NCBI RefSeq assembly: GCF_001665685.1
Contig: NZ_LZTB01000041.1
Coordinates: 1-34,974, forward strand
DNA length: 34,974 bases
From: Mycobacterium sp. 852013-50091_SCH5140682
GTDB taxonomy: Bacteria; Actinomycetota; Actinomycetes; Mycobacteriales; Mycobacteriaceae
Direction: 5' to 3'
Part shown: positions 8,483-17,843 of the stretch, in pieces
Position numbering within the stretch: the first letter of the stretch is position 1
Layout of the letters: each line of letters starts with the position of its first letter
Notes under the pieces: model-generated
Told to the model about the DNA's origin: nothing
The model's input: the letters and a program-made list of their open reading frames with translations, nothing else
The model's database searches: none
Made by a program: the position numbers and the translations under genes

Positions 8483-11121
8483 ATGACAGACAACGCGGCC
8501 GGCCTCGGGACTGTCCTCGACGATCAGAACCACCGCCTGTGCGAGCTCGCCGCCGCACCCGTGTTGACGGTTTTTCACCAGGTGCACAGTTCTCCGCGGG
8601 GGCTCACCGAATCCGAGGCCGCTGACCGGCTGAGCCGGTTCGGCGACAACGACCCCGCGCCCGACGATGAGGACACCGCGTGGACCCGCGTGCGGACGGC
8701 GGTCCGCAGCCCGTTCGTGGCGTTGCTGGCGGGGCTCGACGTGGTGTTCCTGCTCGTCCGCGACATCCGGGGTGCCGGGATCGTCAGCCTCATGATCGCG
8801 CTGGCTGTGCTGCTGCGGTTGTGGCAGCAGACCCGTTCTGAGCGCGCGACGCGTGCGCTCGACGATCTGGTGTCATCGACCGTGACGGTGCGCCGCCGGG
8901 CCGACGATGACGACGAACCCATGGAGCGCGAGGTATCGCCACACGACCTCGTCCCCGGCGACATCGTGTTGCTGTGCGCCGGTGACGTCGTCGCCGCCGA
9001 CGTGCGGCTGATCACCTCCACCGACCTCGTGGTCGATCAGTCGGTGCTGTCGGGGGAATCGCTGCCGGTGTCGAAGTCGGCCCGCCCTGGCGCGTCAGAT
9101 GCAGATGTCGCGATGCGGCATGCGGTTGTCAACGCGCCGAATCTCTGTCTGTCCGGTACGGCTGTGGTGGCCGGCGCCGCCACCGGCGTGGTGATCGCCA
9201 CCGGACCACGCACCTACACCGGATCGTTGACCACGTCGGCCGCCGCGATCCAACCGGAATCCAGCTTCGACCGCGGGGTCCGCGCGGTCGGCTGGACCCT
9301 GATCCGCTTCATGCTGGTGATGGCGCCCATCGTGTTCGTCGTCAACGGTCTGGTCAGCGGAGTGTGGGCGCAAGCGGCGATGTTCGCCGTCGCCGTCGCC
9401 GTGGGCCTCACACCCGAGATGCTGCCCGTCATCGTCACGACGAACCTGGCTCGCGGAGCGACCCGACTGGTCACCGAAAAGGTTGTCGTGCGGCGGCTCA
9501 ACGCCATTCAGGATCTCGGCGCGATGGACGTGCTGTGCGTGGACAAGACCGGAACCCTCACCGAGGACCGCATCATCTACGCCCACAGCATCGACGTCGC
9601 GGGACGACCCGACGAGGCCGTGGCCGAATTCGCCTATCTGAGCGTACATTTCCAGGACTGCGCGCACAGCCCGCTCGACGCCGCCATCCTCGAACTACTC
9701 GGCGGCGGGCAGATGGAGTTCATCGCCGACGCCGCGTTCACCAAGGTCGACGAGGTCGCGTTCAACCATCGTCGGCGCCGCAACACCGTCGTGGTCACCC
9801 GGCAGCGCGATGAGCACATCATGATCTGCAAGGGCGATCCCGACCAGGTGTTGGCCCGCTGCAGCGAGATCCGCATCGACAACAAGGTTATCGCATTCGA
9901 CGACGAGCTCACCGCCGAGGCCGACGAGATCGTGGCGGCCTACCGACGCCAGGGCATGCGGGTGTTGGCCGTGGCGGTCAAGGAGCTGCCCGCGCGGTGG
10001 GAGAACTACGGCGAATCGGACGAATTCGGCTTGGTGCTGGTCGGTTTCGTCGGCTTTGTGGACCCGATTCGGGAGAGTGCGGCCGCGACCGTCACCAGCC
10101 TGGCCGATCACGGAGTCGGGGTGAAGATCCTCACCGGCGACAGCCGGGTGGTCGCTGCACAGGTGGCCAACCACGTCGGGTTGGACGCCCACGCAACGAT
10201 TCTCGGATCCGACGTGGATGACGCAGGCGATCTGGAGCTACGCGCGCTTGCCGTCGCGGCGGACGTGTTCGCCGAGCTGACACCGGCACACAAGGCGCGC
10301 ATCGTCGCGGCGCTGCGGCAGGAAGGGCACGCCGTCGGTTACCTCGGCGACGGCGTCAACGACGTCGCAGCACTGCGGATCGCGGACGTGGGGATCGCCG
10401 CCGACACCGCGGCTGACGTCGCCAAGCAGGCTGCCGATCTGATCCTGCTCGACCGTGACCTCGCCGTCGTCGCGCGGGGTGTTGTCGAAGGACGTCGCAC
10501 GCTGGCCAACACCATGAAGTACGTCAAGATCACGGCCAGTTCGAATTTCGGCAACGTGCTCTCGGTGTTGGCGGCCAGCGTGCTGCTGCCGTTCCTGCCG
10601 ATCCTGCCGATCCAGCTGATGGTTCAGAACCTCCTATATGACACCGCCCAGCTGGGCTGTCATGGGACCGCGTTGACGACGACTATCTGCGGGTCCCGCA
10701 GCGCTGGCGCTCCGGCGGGCTCATCGGATTCATGCTGACGTTCGGCCCACTCAGCTCGCTGTTCGACCTCGCCACCTTCGGAGCGCTGTGGTGGTGGTTC
10801 GGGGGTGCCCATGCGCCGTCGCTGTTCCAAACCGGCTGGTTTGTCGAAGGTCTGCTGACCCAGCTGCTGATCGTGCTCGTGCTGCGCACCCGCGAACTGC
10901 CGTGGCGACGCCCCGGTCCTGCGGCGACGGTGGTGCTGGCGCTGTGGTGCGCGGCATCCATCGGCCTGGTGCTACCCGTGACGCCGCTGGCCGAGCCGCT
11001 GCACATGACGCCGCTGCCTGCTGCCTACGTGCTGTGGCTGGCCGTGGTCGCCGTCAGCTATGCCTCGTGCGCGCAGCTGGTCAAGCACCGGTACCTGCGG
11101 CGGCACCGCGCATGGCTGTGA
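8483..11121 (+). pseudogene. mgtA: Mg2+-transporting P-type ATPase (MgtA type), single frameshift
   Basis: Reads as a normal MgtA-type P3B ATPase to residue 726, then loses frame. Hallmarks: phosphatase TGES-like LSGESLPV, phosphorylation site CVDKTGTLTEDR, hinge GDGVNDVAAL, M4 motif GLTPEMLP, M6 with NFGNVLSV and VQNLLYD. After DTAQLGC the frame runs out at 10738. The expected continuation ([15 protein letters not shown]..., then [12 protein letters not shown]) lies in another plus frame from 10663 to the stop at 11121. Restoring one base near 10660-10662 (cca instead of ca) gives QLGCPWD and a full 879-residue protein, the usual length. Without it, transmembrane helices M7-M10 are lost. It may be a real recent mutation or a sequencing error. 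ATG 8483 has gagggg upstream. Confidence 0.82.
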
Positions 11122-11147
11122 CCGACCGGCCGGGTAGCGTCAGCACG

Positions 11148-11837
11148 GTGAGTCGAGCGAGCCTGGAGAAGAACCCGCATGAGGTCGCGTCGATGTTCGA
11201 TGCGGTGGCGCGGCGCTACGACCTGACCAACACCGTGATGTCGCTGGGCCAGGACCGGTTCTGGCGGCGTGAAACCCGCGCGGCATTGGGGATCGGGCCG
11301 GGGGACAAGGTGCTGGATCTCGCGGCAGGCACCGCGGTGTCGACGGTCGAACTGGCCAGCTCCGGCGCCTGGTGCGTCGCCGCGGACTTCTCGGTCGGGA
11401 TGCTGGCGGCCGGCGCCGACCGGCCGGTCCCCAAGGTCGGGGCCGACGCCACCAGGCTGCCGTTCGCCGACGGCGTGTTCGACGCGGTAACTATCAGCTT
11501 CGGGCTGCGCAACGTCGTCGACCACGTGGAAGGGCTGCGGGAGATGGCCCGCGTGACGCGGCCCGGCGGCCGGCTCGTCGTGTGCGAATTCTCGACGCCG
11601 ACCAATCGCGCGTTCGCCACGGTCTACAAGGAGTACCTGATGCGGGCCCTGCCCGCGATGGCGACGGCCGTGTCGAGCAACCCCGAGGCCTACGTCTACC
11701 TTGCCGAGTCGATCCGGGCGTGGCCCGATCAGGCTGAGCTGGCCCGCCGCATCGGAACGGCCGGCTGGTCAAATGTGCGCTGGCGCAACCTGACTGGCGG
11801 CATCGTCGCGCTGCATGCCGCGACGAAACCCGAGTAG
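11148..11837 (+). CDS. menG: demethylmenaquinone methyltransferase (MenG/UbiE)
   Basis: 229 residues from the GTG at 11148 ([28 protein letters not shown]). Class I SAM-dependent methyltransferase: motif [16 protein letters not shown], the UbiE signatures near the start ([17 protein letters not shown]) and the later [18 protein letters not shown]. It methylates demethylmenaquinone to menaquinone, the last ring modification. Mycobacterial MenG begins MSRA, so the GTG is preferred over the ATG at 11112, which would overlap the end of the ATPase gene. The DLTNTV and GGIVALH ends match Rv0558. Rv0558 directly follows the mannosyltransferase in M. tuberculosis; here the ArsR-MgtC-ATPase block intervenes. 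Confidence 0.95.
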   Translation: MSRASLEKNPHEVASMFDAVARRYDLTNTVMSLGQDRFWRRETRAALGIGPGDKVLDLAAGTAVSTVELASSGAWCVAADFSVGMLAAGADRPVPKVGADATRLPFADGVFDAVTISFGLRNVVDHVEGLREMARVTRPGGRLVVCEFSTPTNRAFATVYKEYLMRALPAMATAVSSNPEAYVYLAESIRAWPDQAELARRIGTAGWSNVRWRNLTGGIVALHAATKPE

Positions 11838-12147
11838 GCAGTCACTCACCGCTGCTCACCGCTCATGCGCGGGCGCAGTGTCGCGCGCCTGAATGTGTCG
11901 AGCCGGGAGCTGTCTGCACCGGCGCGAATTCGCCTGGCGGCCAGCGTTATCCGGCCCGGCACGATGCCGGGCTCATGCCTAGTTGGCCGACGGTGGTGGC
12001 CAACCGCTGCGCGGGACTCACCGCGTCAGAGTCGAAAGGTGTTGCCGGCGAGGACATAACACCAATTATGGCGCAGGGCCCGACAAAACCGGAGGCCGAC
12101 AAACAGTGGGCCGACAAAACAGTGGGCCGACCGCACCGAGATTCACA
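11838..12147. other. intergenic, small hairpins and tandem repeat, no gene
   Basis: No protein with recognisable features was found on either strand between menG and 12147. Two hairpins are present: gcccggc/gccgggc (11954-11972) and gttggcc/ggccaac (11982-12004). Either could end the menG transcript, though neither has a T run. A short tandem repeat (12080-12126) follows. M. tuberculosis has secreted and methyltransferase genes at this place; no trace of them is visible. Confidence 0.5.
12080..12126 (+). repeat. short tandem repeat, about 16 bp unit, three copies
   Basis: Three consecutive units begin with ccgacaaa: 12080-12095 (ccgacaaaaccggagg), 12096-12110 (ccgacaaacagtggg) and 12111-12126 (ccgacaaaacagtggg), then a partial fourth ccgacc. 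The last two differ by one A. The meaning is unknown. Confidence 0.75.
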
Positions 12148-12444
12148 TCAGGGACAAATCCCGCGCCGGATTTGTCCCTGAGTACAGCCTCGGTGATCGC
12201 GGACACTGATTCGACACCGAAAGCCCCGCTGACCCAACACCATCTGCCGCATCGAACTCCAAGCCTTCTTACGCCGGATGCAGTGGGTCAGCTCGGTCAT
12301 CACCACCTCGTCGGCGACCAGTCGTCGGCGCAGGACCGCGACGACGACGCTGACGATGGCCTGCACCGAGAACCCGAGCACGTAGCCGCCCTGGACCAGC
12401 ACGTCATGCATCGGTCCTTTGGCTGCGGGCAACTCGAAGCTCAT
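12148..12444 (-). CDS. small hypothetical protein, possible single membrane helix
   Basis: 98 residues, not recognised. The ATG at 12444 has a good ribosome binding site (ggaagg, six bases upstream), better than the ATG at 12450. Residues about 19-38 (GGYVLGFSVQAIVSVVVAVL) are hydrophobic and followed by RRR, like one membrane helix with a cytoplasmic Arg anchor. A basic stretch follows (CIRRKKAW). The last dozen codons run through the 13-bp inverted repeat at 12149-12180, which makes the C-terminus doubtful. The original gene may have ended earlier. It is divergent from the CobW gene, with a Fur/Zur-like palindrome between them. Confidence 0.35.
   Translation of the reverse strand: MSFELPAAKGPMHDVLVQGGYVLGFSVQAIVSVVVAVLRRRLVADEVVMTELTHCIRRKKAWSSMRQMVLGQRGFRCRISVRDHRGCTQGQIRRGICP
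12149..12180. repeat. perfect 13-bp inverted repeat (hairpin)
   Basis: Arms cagggacaaatcc (12149-12161) and ggatttgtccctg (12168-12180) around a 6-base loop. The arms are perfect. There is no T tract on either strand, so it may be a weak terminator, or a site left by a mobile sequence. Confidence 0.7.
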
Positions 12445-12541
12445 CGACATCCTTCCGCGACGGTGTGCGCGTGGGGGAGCTCTCGACCCCCGGCCGCGTG
12501 TGGAGCATGTCACATCCGGCCGCCCTGCGGCAAGCATTAAG

Positions 12542-12557
12542 TAAATGATCATTCTCA
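12542..12557 (-). promoter_or_regulatory. possible Zur/Fur-type box
   Basis: On the minus strand the site reads tgagaatgatcattta; its centre aatgatcatt (12544-12553) is a perfect 10-bp palindrome. It resembles the TGAAAATNATTTTCA consensus of actinobacterial Zur boxes at the left half, less at the right half. It lies 121 bases upstream of the COG0523 GTPase gene, a class often repressed by Zur, and 97 bases upstream of the divergent small gene. This is inference from pattern only. Confidence 0.35.
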
Positions 12558-12574
12558 AGTGACCAGCATCAATA

Positions 12575-12592
12575 ATGCCGCGCTAGCGGCAT
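12575..12592. repeat. short hairpin upstream of the CobW gene
   Basis: Arms atgccgc and gcggcat around gcta, a 7-bp stem. It is located in the leader or promoter region of the CobW gene and could be an operator or a structure in the leader. Confidence 0.4.
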
Positions 12593-12678
12593 AACAGCCG
12601 AGATCTTGTGATCGTTCGATTTCAGATTGGCCATTAACTTAGCCGACGCAGGGTTGCCGATATCCCTACGATGGCCGG

Positions 12679-13677
12679 ATGACGGCGTCGGGATCGGTAC
12701 CTGTACTGGCGGTCGCGGGTCATCTCGGCGCGGGTAAGACCACGCTGCTCAACCACCTGCTGCGCAACAGCCGCGGCGTGCGGATCGGCGCCCTCGTCAA
12801 CGACTTCGGCGCGGTCAACATCGACGCCATGCTGATCGCGGGGCAGGTGGATGCGATGGCGTCGCTGTCCAACGGCTGCATCTGCTGCGCGGTCGACGCC
12901 GATGAAGCGGCCGACATGCTGGGCAAGCTGGCGGCGGTCAAGCCCCGGCTGGACCTCATCGTGGTGGAGGCCAGCGGCGTCGCCGAGCCGTCCGCGCTGG
13001 CTCGCACCCTGGCGACCGCCGCCGACAGCCGGTATCACTACGCGGGTCTGGTGTTGATGGTCGACGCAGTCGAATTCGCCCGCGCCGACCTGGGACACAG
13101 TGTGCGCGTGGCGGATCTGGTCGTGCTCAACAAGGCGGATCAGGTCAGCGCCGACGAGCTCGCCTGCGTCACCGATAAGGTTCGCGAGCTCAATCCACGG
13201 GTTCCGGTGCTGCCCACCGAGTTCGGTCGCGTGGATCCGGCTCTGCTGATCGACGCGCCGGAGCGGACGCCGCGAGCGGGTCAGCTCAGCCTCGACGAAT
13301 TGCTGTGGGATACACACGACCACGATCATCACGAGCACGCTGCCTATCAGAGCGTGGAGTTCACCACCGACCGGGCACTCGATCCCCGCCGGCTGATGGA
13401 CTTCCTGCGAGACCGGCCCGCCGGCCTGTACCGGGCGAAGGGTTTCATCGATTTCGGCGCGGCCGGCTCCGGGCGTAAGTTTCTCCTGCAACTGGTCGGC
13501 AGTTCGTTACGGTTCTCCCGGCGGCGCTGGGACAGCTCCGAACAGCGCGCGACCACGCTGGTGCTGATCGGCGCCGACATGTGCGCCGACACCGTCAGGT
13601 CGGCGCTGCAGGACTGCGTGAGTGCCGAGCCGCCCGACGAACAGGCGATCCTCGGAGTGCTGCGCTACGCCGACTGA
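12679..13677 (+). CDS. CobW/COG0523 family GTPase, putative metal chaperone
   Basis: 332 residues. G3E-family P-loop GTPase: Walker A GHLGAGKTT (residues 14-22), the COG0523 metal motif C-I-C-C at 67-70 (NGCICCAVD), Walker B region LIVVEASGVAEP and the guanine-specificity motif NKAD. A His/Asp-rich stretch (DTHDHDHHEH) separates it from the CobW C-terminal domain (about 228-332). Family members deliver Zn2+ or Co2+ to client enzymes using GTP; the Zn-linked subgroup is often switched on in zinc starvation. The Fur/Zur-like palindrome upstream suggests that here, but sequence alone cannot separate the subgroups. Downstream TspO starts after 19 bases. Confidence 0.88.
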   Translation: MTASGSVPVLAVAGHLGAGKTTLLNHLLRNSRGVRIGALVNDFGAVNIDAMLIAGQVDAMASLSNGCICCAVDADEAADMLGKLAAVKPRLDLIVVEASGVAEPSALARTLATAADSRYHYAGLVLMVDAVEFARADLGHSVRVADLVVLNKADQVSADELACVTDKVRELNPRVPVLPTEFGRVDPALLIDAPERTPRAGQLSLDELLWDTHDHDHHEHAAYQSVEFTTDRALDPRRLMDFLRDRPAGLYRAKGFIDFGAAGSGRKFLLQLVGSSLRFSRRRWDSSEQRATTLVLIGADMCADTVRSALQDCVSAEPPDEQAILGVLRYAD

Positions 13678-13696
13678 CGAAACGTGGTAGCAACGA

Positions 13697-14179
13697 ATGA
13701 TGCGACCAATTACATTGATCAAGACTGCATCTGCCGCATTGGCCACTGCAGTGGTTGGTGGGCTGGCGAGCCGGCCGGCGCAGTCACCGTGGTACGCCGA
13801 GCTGCGCAAGCCGTCGTTTCAGCCGCCCCGCCAAGCCTTTCCGGTGGTCTGGCCGCTGCTCTACACCGACATCGCAGCGGTATCGGCGACGACGCTGGAC
13901 ACGTTGCGCGCCGAGAACCGCGATGATAAGGCCCGCGCGTACACCGCAGCGCTGGCTGCCAACCTCGTCATGAACGCCGGGTGGTCGTGGATCTTCTTCT
14001 CCCAGAAGCGGCTCGGCACCGCGGCCGTCGTCGCAGCGGCACTCACGGCCAGCAGCGCCGATCTCACCCGACGCGCCGTGGCCGCCCAGGGGCCCCGCGC
14101 CGCCGTGCTCGCGCCATACCCGCTGTGGTGCGCCTTCGCGACGGCGCTCTCCACCCGGATCTGGATGCTCAACCGCTGA
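13697..14179 (+). CDS. TspO/MBR family membrane protein
   Basis: 160 residues; five membrane helices expected. Signature W-Y-x2-L-x-K-P-x-F-x-P-P at about residues 32-46 (PWYAELRKPSFQPPRQAFPVVWPLLY) and an N-A-G-W-S-W-I-F-F segment in the middle, typical of TspO (tryptophan-rich sensory protein). Bacterial TspO binds porphyrins and is linked to tetrapyrrole and oxidative-stress responses. Tandem ATG codons at 13697 and 13700 leave the start open by one residue. It follows the CobW GTPase by 19 bases and may be co-transcribed with it. The last 11 bases overlap the opposing HTH gene. Confidence 0.88.
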   Translation: MMRPITLIKTASAALATAVVGGLASRPAQSPWYAELRKPSFQPPRQAFPVVWPLLYTDIAAVSATTLDTLRAENRDDKARAYTAALAANLVMNAGWSWIFFSQKRLGTAAVVAAALTASSADLTRRAVAAQGPRAAVLAPYPLWCAFATALSTRIWMLNR

Positions 14180-14546
14180 CCGGCCGCCGTTGCATGGCCC
14201 CGTCTTGATCGCGGAATCGGTTGTGCAGGTTCTGTTTTGACACGCCGAGTGCAGTCCCGATCTGTGCCCACGAGAGCCCGGCGTTGCGCGCTGTCAGGAC
14301 GGCCTTCTCATAGCGCGTCTGCAGGTGGTCGAGTTCTTCACGGATGCGGGTGAGTTGCCGCAGGCTGGCCCTGGGTGAGAGATTCTCGACGACCGGCTCG
14401 GCGTGCGGTCCCGGTAGTGGTGCGCAGGCTTCGATTTCGCGTTGCAGCTGCTCGTTTGAGCGACGAATGATCTCCTGCAGCTCAGGATTGTTGGCCCACC
14501 ATGGTTCGGTGGCCGGTACCCGCGCCGGATCGTCGGCTGATCCCAT
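14169..14546 (-). CDS. small helix-turn-helix DNA-binding protein
   Basis: 125 residues from the ATG at 14546, with agggag about 10 bases upstream; a TTG at 14573 would lengthen it by 9 residues. Residues 20-50 are acidic/polar and helical, 60-90 look like a coiled coil or long helix (LRQLTRIREELDHLQTRYEKAV), and 91-111 are a clear helix-turn-helix (LSWAQIGTALGVSKQNLHNRF). The HTH form resembles sigma-70 region 4 or a small Myb-like regulator rather than any named family. A perfect 10-3-10 palindrome lies 19 bases before its start, so it probably regulates itself. Convergent with tspO. Confidence 0.75.
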   Translation of the reverse strand: MGSADDPARVPATEPWWANNPELQEIIRRSNEQLQREIEACAPLPGPHAEPVVENLSPRASLRQLTRIREELDHLQTRYEKAVLTARNAGLSWAQIGTALGVSKQNLHNRFRDQDGAMQRRPVSG

Positions 14547-14564
14547 CGGGCTGTCTCCCTTCCG

Positions 14565-14587
14565 GACCGTCAAAACATTTGACGGTC
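14565..14587. promoter_or_regulatory. perfect palindrome, probable operator of the HTH gene
   Basis: Arms gaccgtcaaa (14565-14574) and tttgacggtc (14578-14587) around aca. The ATG of the small HTH protein is 18 bases away on the minus strand. On each strand the arm contains ttgacggt, similar to a -35 hexamer, so a bound protein would block the promoter. Confidence 0.65.
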
Positions 14588-14634
14588 TTTCCCGGGAGTA
14601 TGCCGCCGGCCGGCGACACGCCCGACGCGTCAGC

Positions 14635-15864
14635 TCACGCGAACGGCTTGCGCTGATCGAGCCGTCGCGACGCCAGCCCGGCGGCCCGCCACACCCGGGC
14701 CACCCAGTCGGCGTCCTCGTCGGTGACCAGGTTGCCCATCACCCGCACGGCGATGTTCATCAGGAACGCCGAGCGCATCGCCACCGGCCCGGTCAGCGGC
14801 AGGAACCGCGGCAGCGTCAGCAACACGCCCAGCCGGCGCGCGACCGAAAACCCGCGGGCGTAGTGCTCCTGCAACACCGCGGGCCACGCCGTCGCGTAAC
14901 CAGAACCCCCGCCGGCTCCCAGCAGCTCAGCGGCCAGCCGGCCGGTTTCCAGGCCGTAGTCGATGCCCTCGCCGTTGAGCGGGTTCACGCACGCCGCGGC
15001 GTCGCCGATCAACATCCAGTTGGGTCCGGCCACCCCCGACGCCGCGCCACCCATCGGCAGGAGCGCCGAGAGCGCGGCACGCGGTTGCCCGGTCAACCCC
15101 CACTCGTCGCGCCGCAGCTCGGTGTAGTGGTTCAGCAGGGGCCGCAGCGCCGCGTCGGCGGGCCGTTTCGCGGTGGCCAGCGCACCCACCCCGATGTTCA
15201 CCTCACCGTTGCCGAGCGGGAAGATCCAGCCGTAGCCCGGAAGCACAGCGCCTTCGGGCGAGCGGAGCTCCAGATGCGAGGTGATCCACGGCTCGGCGGC
15301 CCGCGGGGAGGCGATGTAGGCGCGGATCGCGACGCCGTAGACGGTTTCCCGGTGCCACGTGCGGCCGAGCTCGCGGCCGAGTGTCGAGCGGGCCCCGTCA
15401 GCCACGATCAGGTCCGTGCATCGGATCGTGCTGCCGTCGTCGAGGTGTATCGCGTCTGCCCGCCCCGAGGAATCATGGCTCACACCAACAGCTTTGACAC
15501 CCAACAACATCTTGGCGCCGTCGTCGGCGGCGACTGAACGGATCCGGTCGTCGAGCTCGGCGCGCGGCACGGCGCTGCCGGTCGACGGGAACGACGGGCC
15601 GGGCCACGGCACCTCCACATCGGCGCCGAAACCTGACATGCGCAATCCCCGGTGGCGCAGCTTGGTGTCGAGCCACCCGCCCATGCCCAGACGCTCCAAC
15701 TCGGCCACCGCACGTGGGGTGAGCCCGTCGCCGCAGGCCTTGTCCCTGGGGAATTGCGCGGCGTCGATCACCAGCACGTCGCGGCCGCTGCGCGCCGCCC
15801 CGGCCGCCGCGGCCGACCCCGCCGGACCGGCGCCCACAACGACCACATCTGCATTGGTGTCCAT
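14635..15864 (-). CDS. menJ: menaquinone reductase MenJ (FAD-dependent, geranylgeranyl reductase family)
   Basis: 409 residues from the ATG at 15864. FAD-binding Rossmann motif VVVGAGPAGSAAAAGAARSG at the N-terminus, then PRDKACGDGLTPRAVAEL, the RMSGFG and GPSFPS stretches, and the second FAD motif GDAAACVNPLNGEGIDYGLETGRLAA. This is the geranylgeranyl-reductase family of flavoenzymes. It matches Rv0561c, MenJ, which saturates the beta-isoprene unit of MK-9 to give MK-9(II-H2). It is divergent from grcC1, which makes the prenyl tail, with only 21 bases between start codons. Confidence 0.93.
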   Translation of the reverse strand: MDTNADVVVVGAGPAGSAAAAGAARSGRDVLVIDAAQFPRDKACGDGLTPRAVAELERLGMGGWLDTKLRHRGLRMSGFGADVEVPWPGPSFPSTGSAVPRAELDDRIRSVAADDGAKMLLGVKAVGVSHDSSGRADAIHLDDGSTIRCTDLIVADGARSTLGRELGRTWHRETVYGVAIRAYIASPRAAEPWITSHLELRSPEGAVLPGYGWIFPLGNGEVNIGVGALATAKRPADAALRPLLNHYTELRRDEWGLTGQPRAALSALLPMGGAASGVAGPNWMLIGDAAACVNPLNGEGIDYGLETGRLAAELLGAGGGSGYATAWPAVLQEHYARGFSVARRLGVLLTLPRFLPLTGPVAMRSAFLMNIAVRVMGNLVTDEDADWVARVWRAAGLASRRLDQRKPFA

Positions 15865-15885
15865 CGGTCCCAGTATGTTGGACGA
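15865..15885. promoter_or_regulatory. shared divergent promoter menJ/grcC1, overlapping -10 elements
   Basis: Only 21 bases separate the two ATG codons. Plus strand: tatgtt (15874-15879) six bases before the grcC1 ATG. Minus strand: catact (15877-15872) seven bases before the menJ ATG. Both would be -10 elements of leaderless transcripts beginning at the start codon, and they share the bases 15874-15877. The -35 regions, if any, lie inside the opposite genes. Confidence 0.55.
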
Positions 15886-16893
15886 ATGAGGACACCAGCG
15901 ACTGTGGTGGCGGGCGTGGATTTCGGGGACGAGGCGTTTGCCGCCGAAGTCCGCGGCGGCGTGGCCCGGATCGAAGATCTGATGTCCACTGAGCTGGGCA
16001 AAGCCGATGAGTTGATGGCCGAGGCCGTTCAGCACCTGTTCCAGGCCGGTGGAAAGCGTTTCCGCCCGCTGTTCACGGTGCTGGCCGCATCACTGGGGCC
16101 CCGGCCCGATGATCCCGACGTCGCCATCGCGGGTTCGGTCATCGAGTTGGTGCACCTGGCCACGCTGTACCACGACGACGTCATGGACGAGGCCCAGGTC
16201 CGCCGCGGTGCACCCAGCGCCAACGCCAGGTGGGGCAACAACATCGCGATCCTGGCCGGCGACTATCTGTTCGCGACCGCGTCCCGGCTCGTGTCACGGC
16301 TCGGCCCCGACGCCGTGCGCGTGATTGCCGACACATTCGCGCAGTTGGTCACCGGCCAGATGCGGGAGACCCGCGGCGCTGCCGAGCAGGCGGACCCCAT
16401 CCAGCACTACCTCAAGGTGGTCTACGAGAAGACGGCGTGCCTGATCGCGGCATCGGGGCGGTTCGGCGCCACCTTCTCCGGCGCCGACGACGAACAGATC
16501 GAGCGGCTGGACCGGCTCGGCGGCATCGTCGGCACCGCATTCCAGATCTCCGACGACATCATCGACATCGACAGCGATCCCGATGAATCGGGCAAGGTTC
16601 CCGGCACTGACCTGCGCGAAGGCGTCCACACCCTGCCGGTGCTGTACGCCTTGCAAGAGACCGGGCCCGATGCCGACCGGCTGCGGGTCCTGCTGGCCGG
16701 GCCGGTGGAGCGCGACGAGGACGTCGCCGAGGCGCTGAGCCTGCTGCGATCCTCCCCGGGCATGGCCCGCGCCAAGGAGACCGTGGCGTCCTACGCGGCG
16801 CAGGCGCGCGTCGAACTCGACAGCCTGCCCGACGTCCCCGGCCGCCAGGCGCTGCTGTCGCTCGTCGACTACACCGTGAACCGGCACGGCTGA
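15886..16893 (+). CDS. grcC1: polyprenyl diphosphate synthase GrcC1 (menaquinone tail)
   Basis: 335 residues. Trans-isoprenyl diphosphate synthase with both aspartate-rich motifs: DDVMD at 97-101 and DDIID at 223-227, plus GGKRFRP (55-61) and GQMRE(TR). It matches Rv0562 (GrcC1), which elongates allylic diphosphates with isopentenyl diphosphate; the product likely forms the menaquinone tail. Start ATG at 15886 agrees with the family N-terminus MRTPA. The family usually reaches about 330 residues. Divergent from menJ, which modifies the same tail, and 69 bases before htpX. Confidence 0.93.
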   Translation: MRTPATVVAGVDFGDEAFAAEVRGGVARIEDLMSTELGKADELMAEAVQHLFQAGGKRFRPLFTVLAASLGPRPDDPDVAIAGSVIELVHLATLYHDDVMDEAQVRRGAPSANARWGNNIAILAGDYLFATASRLVSRLGPDAVRVIADTFAQLVTGQMRETRGAAEQADPIQHYLKVVYEKTACLIAASGRFGATFSGADDEQIERLDRLGGIVGTAFQISDDIIDIDSDPDESGKVPGTDLREGVHTLPVLYALQETGPDADRLRVLLAGPVERDEDVAEALSLLRSSPGMARAKETVASYAAQARVELDSLPDVPGRQALLSLVDYTVNRHG

Positions 16894-17838
<945 letters not shown>

Positions 17839-17843
17839 CAATT

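Noticed and set aside
10655..10668. Programmed -1 or +1 ribosomal frameshift in the Mg2+ ATPase
   Set aside because: No slippery heptamer or homopolymer at the junction and P-type ATPases are not known to use one; a one-base deletion explains it better.
12080..12126. CRISPR array
   Set aside because: Units are 15-16 bp in direct tandem with no spacers; no cas gene in the window.
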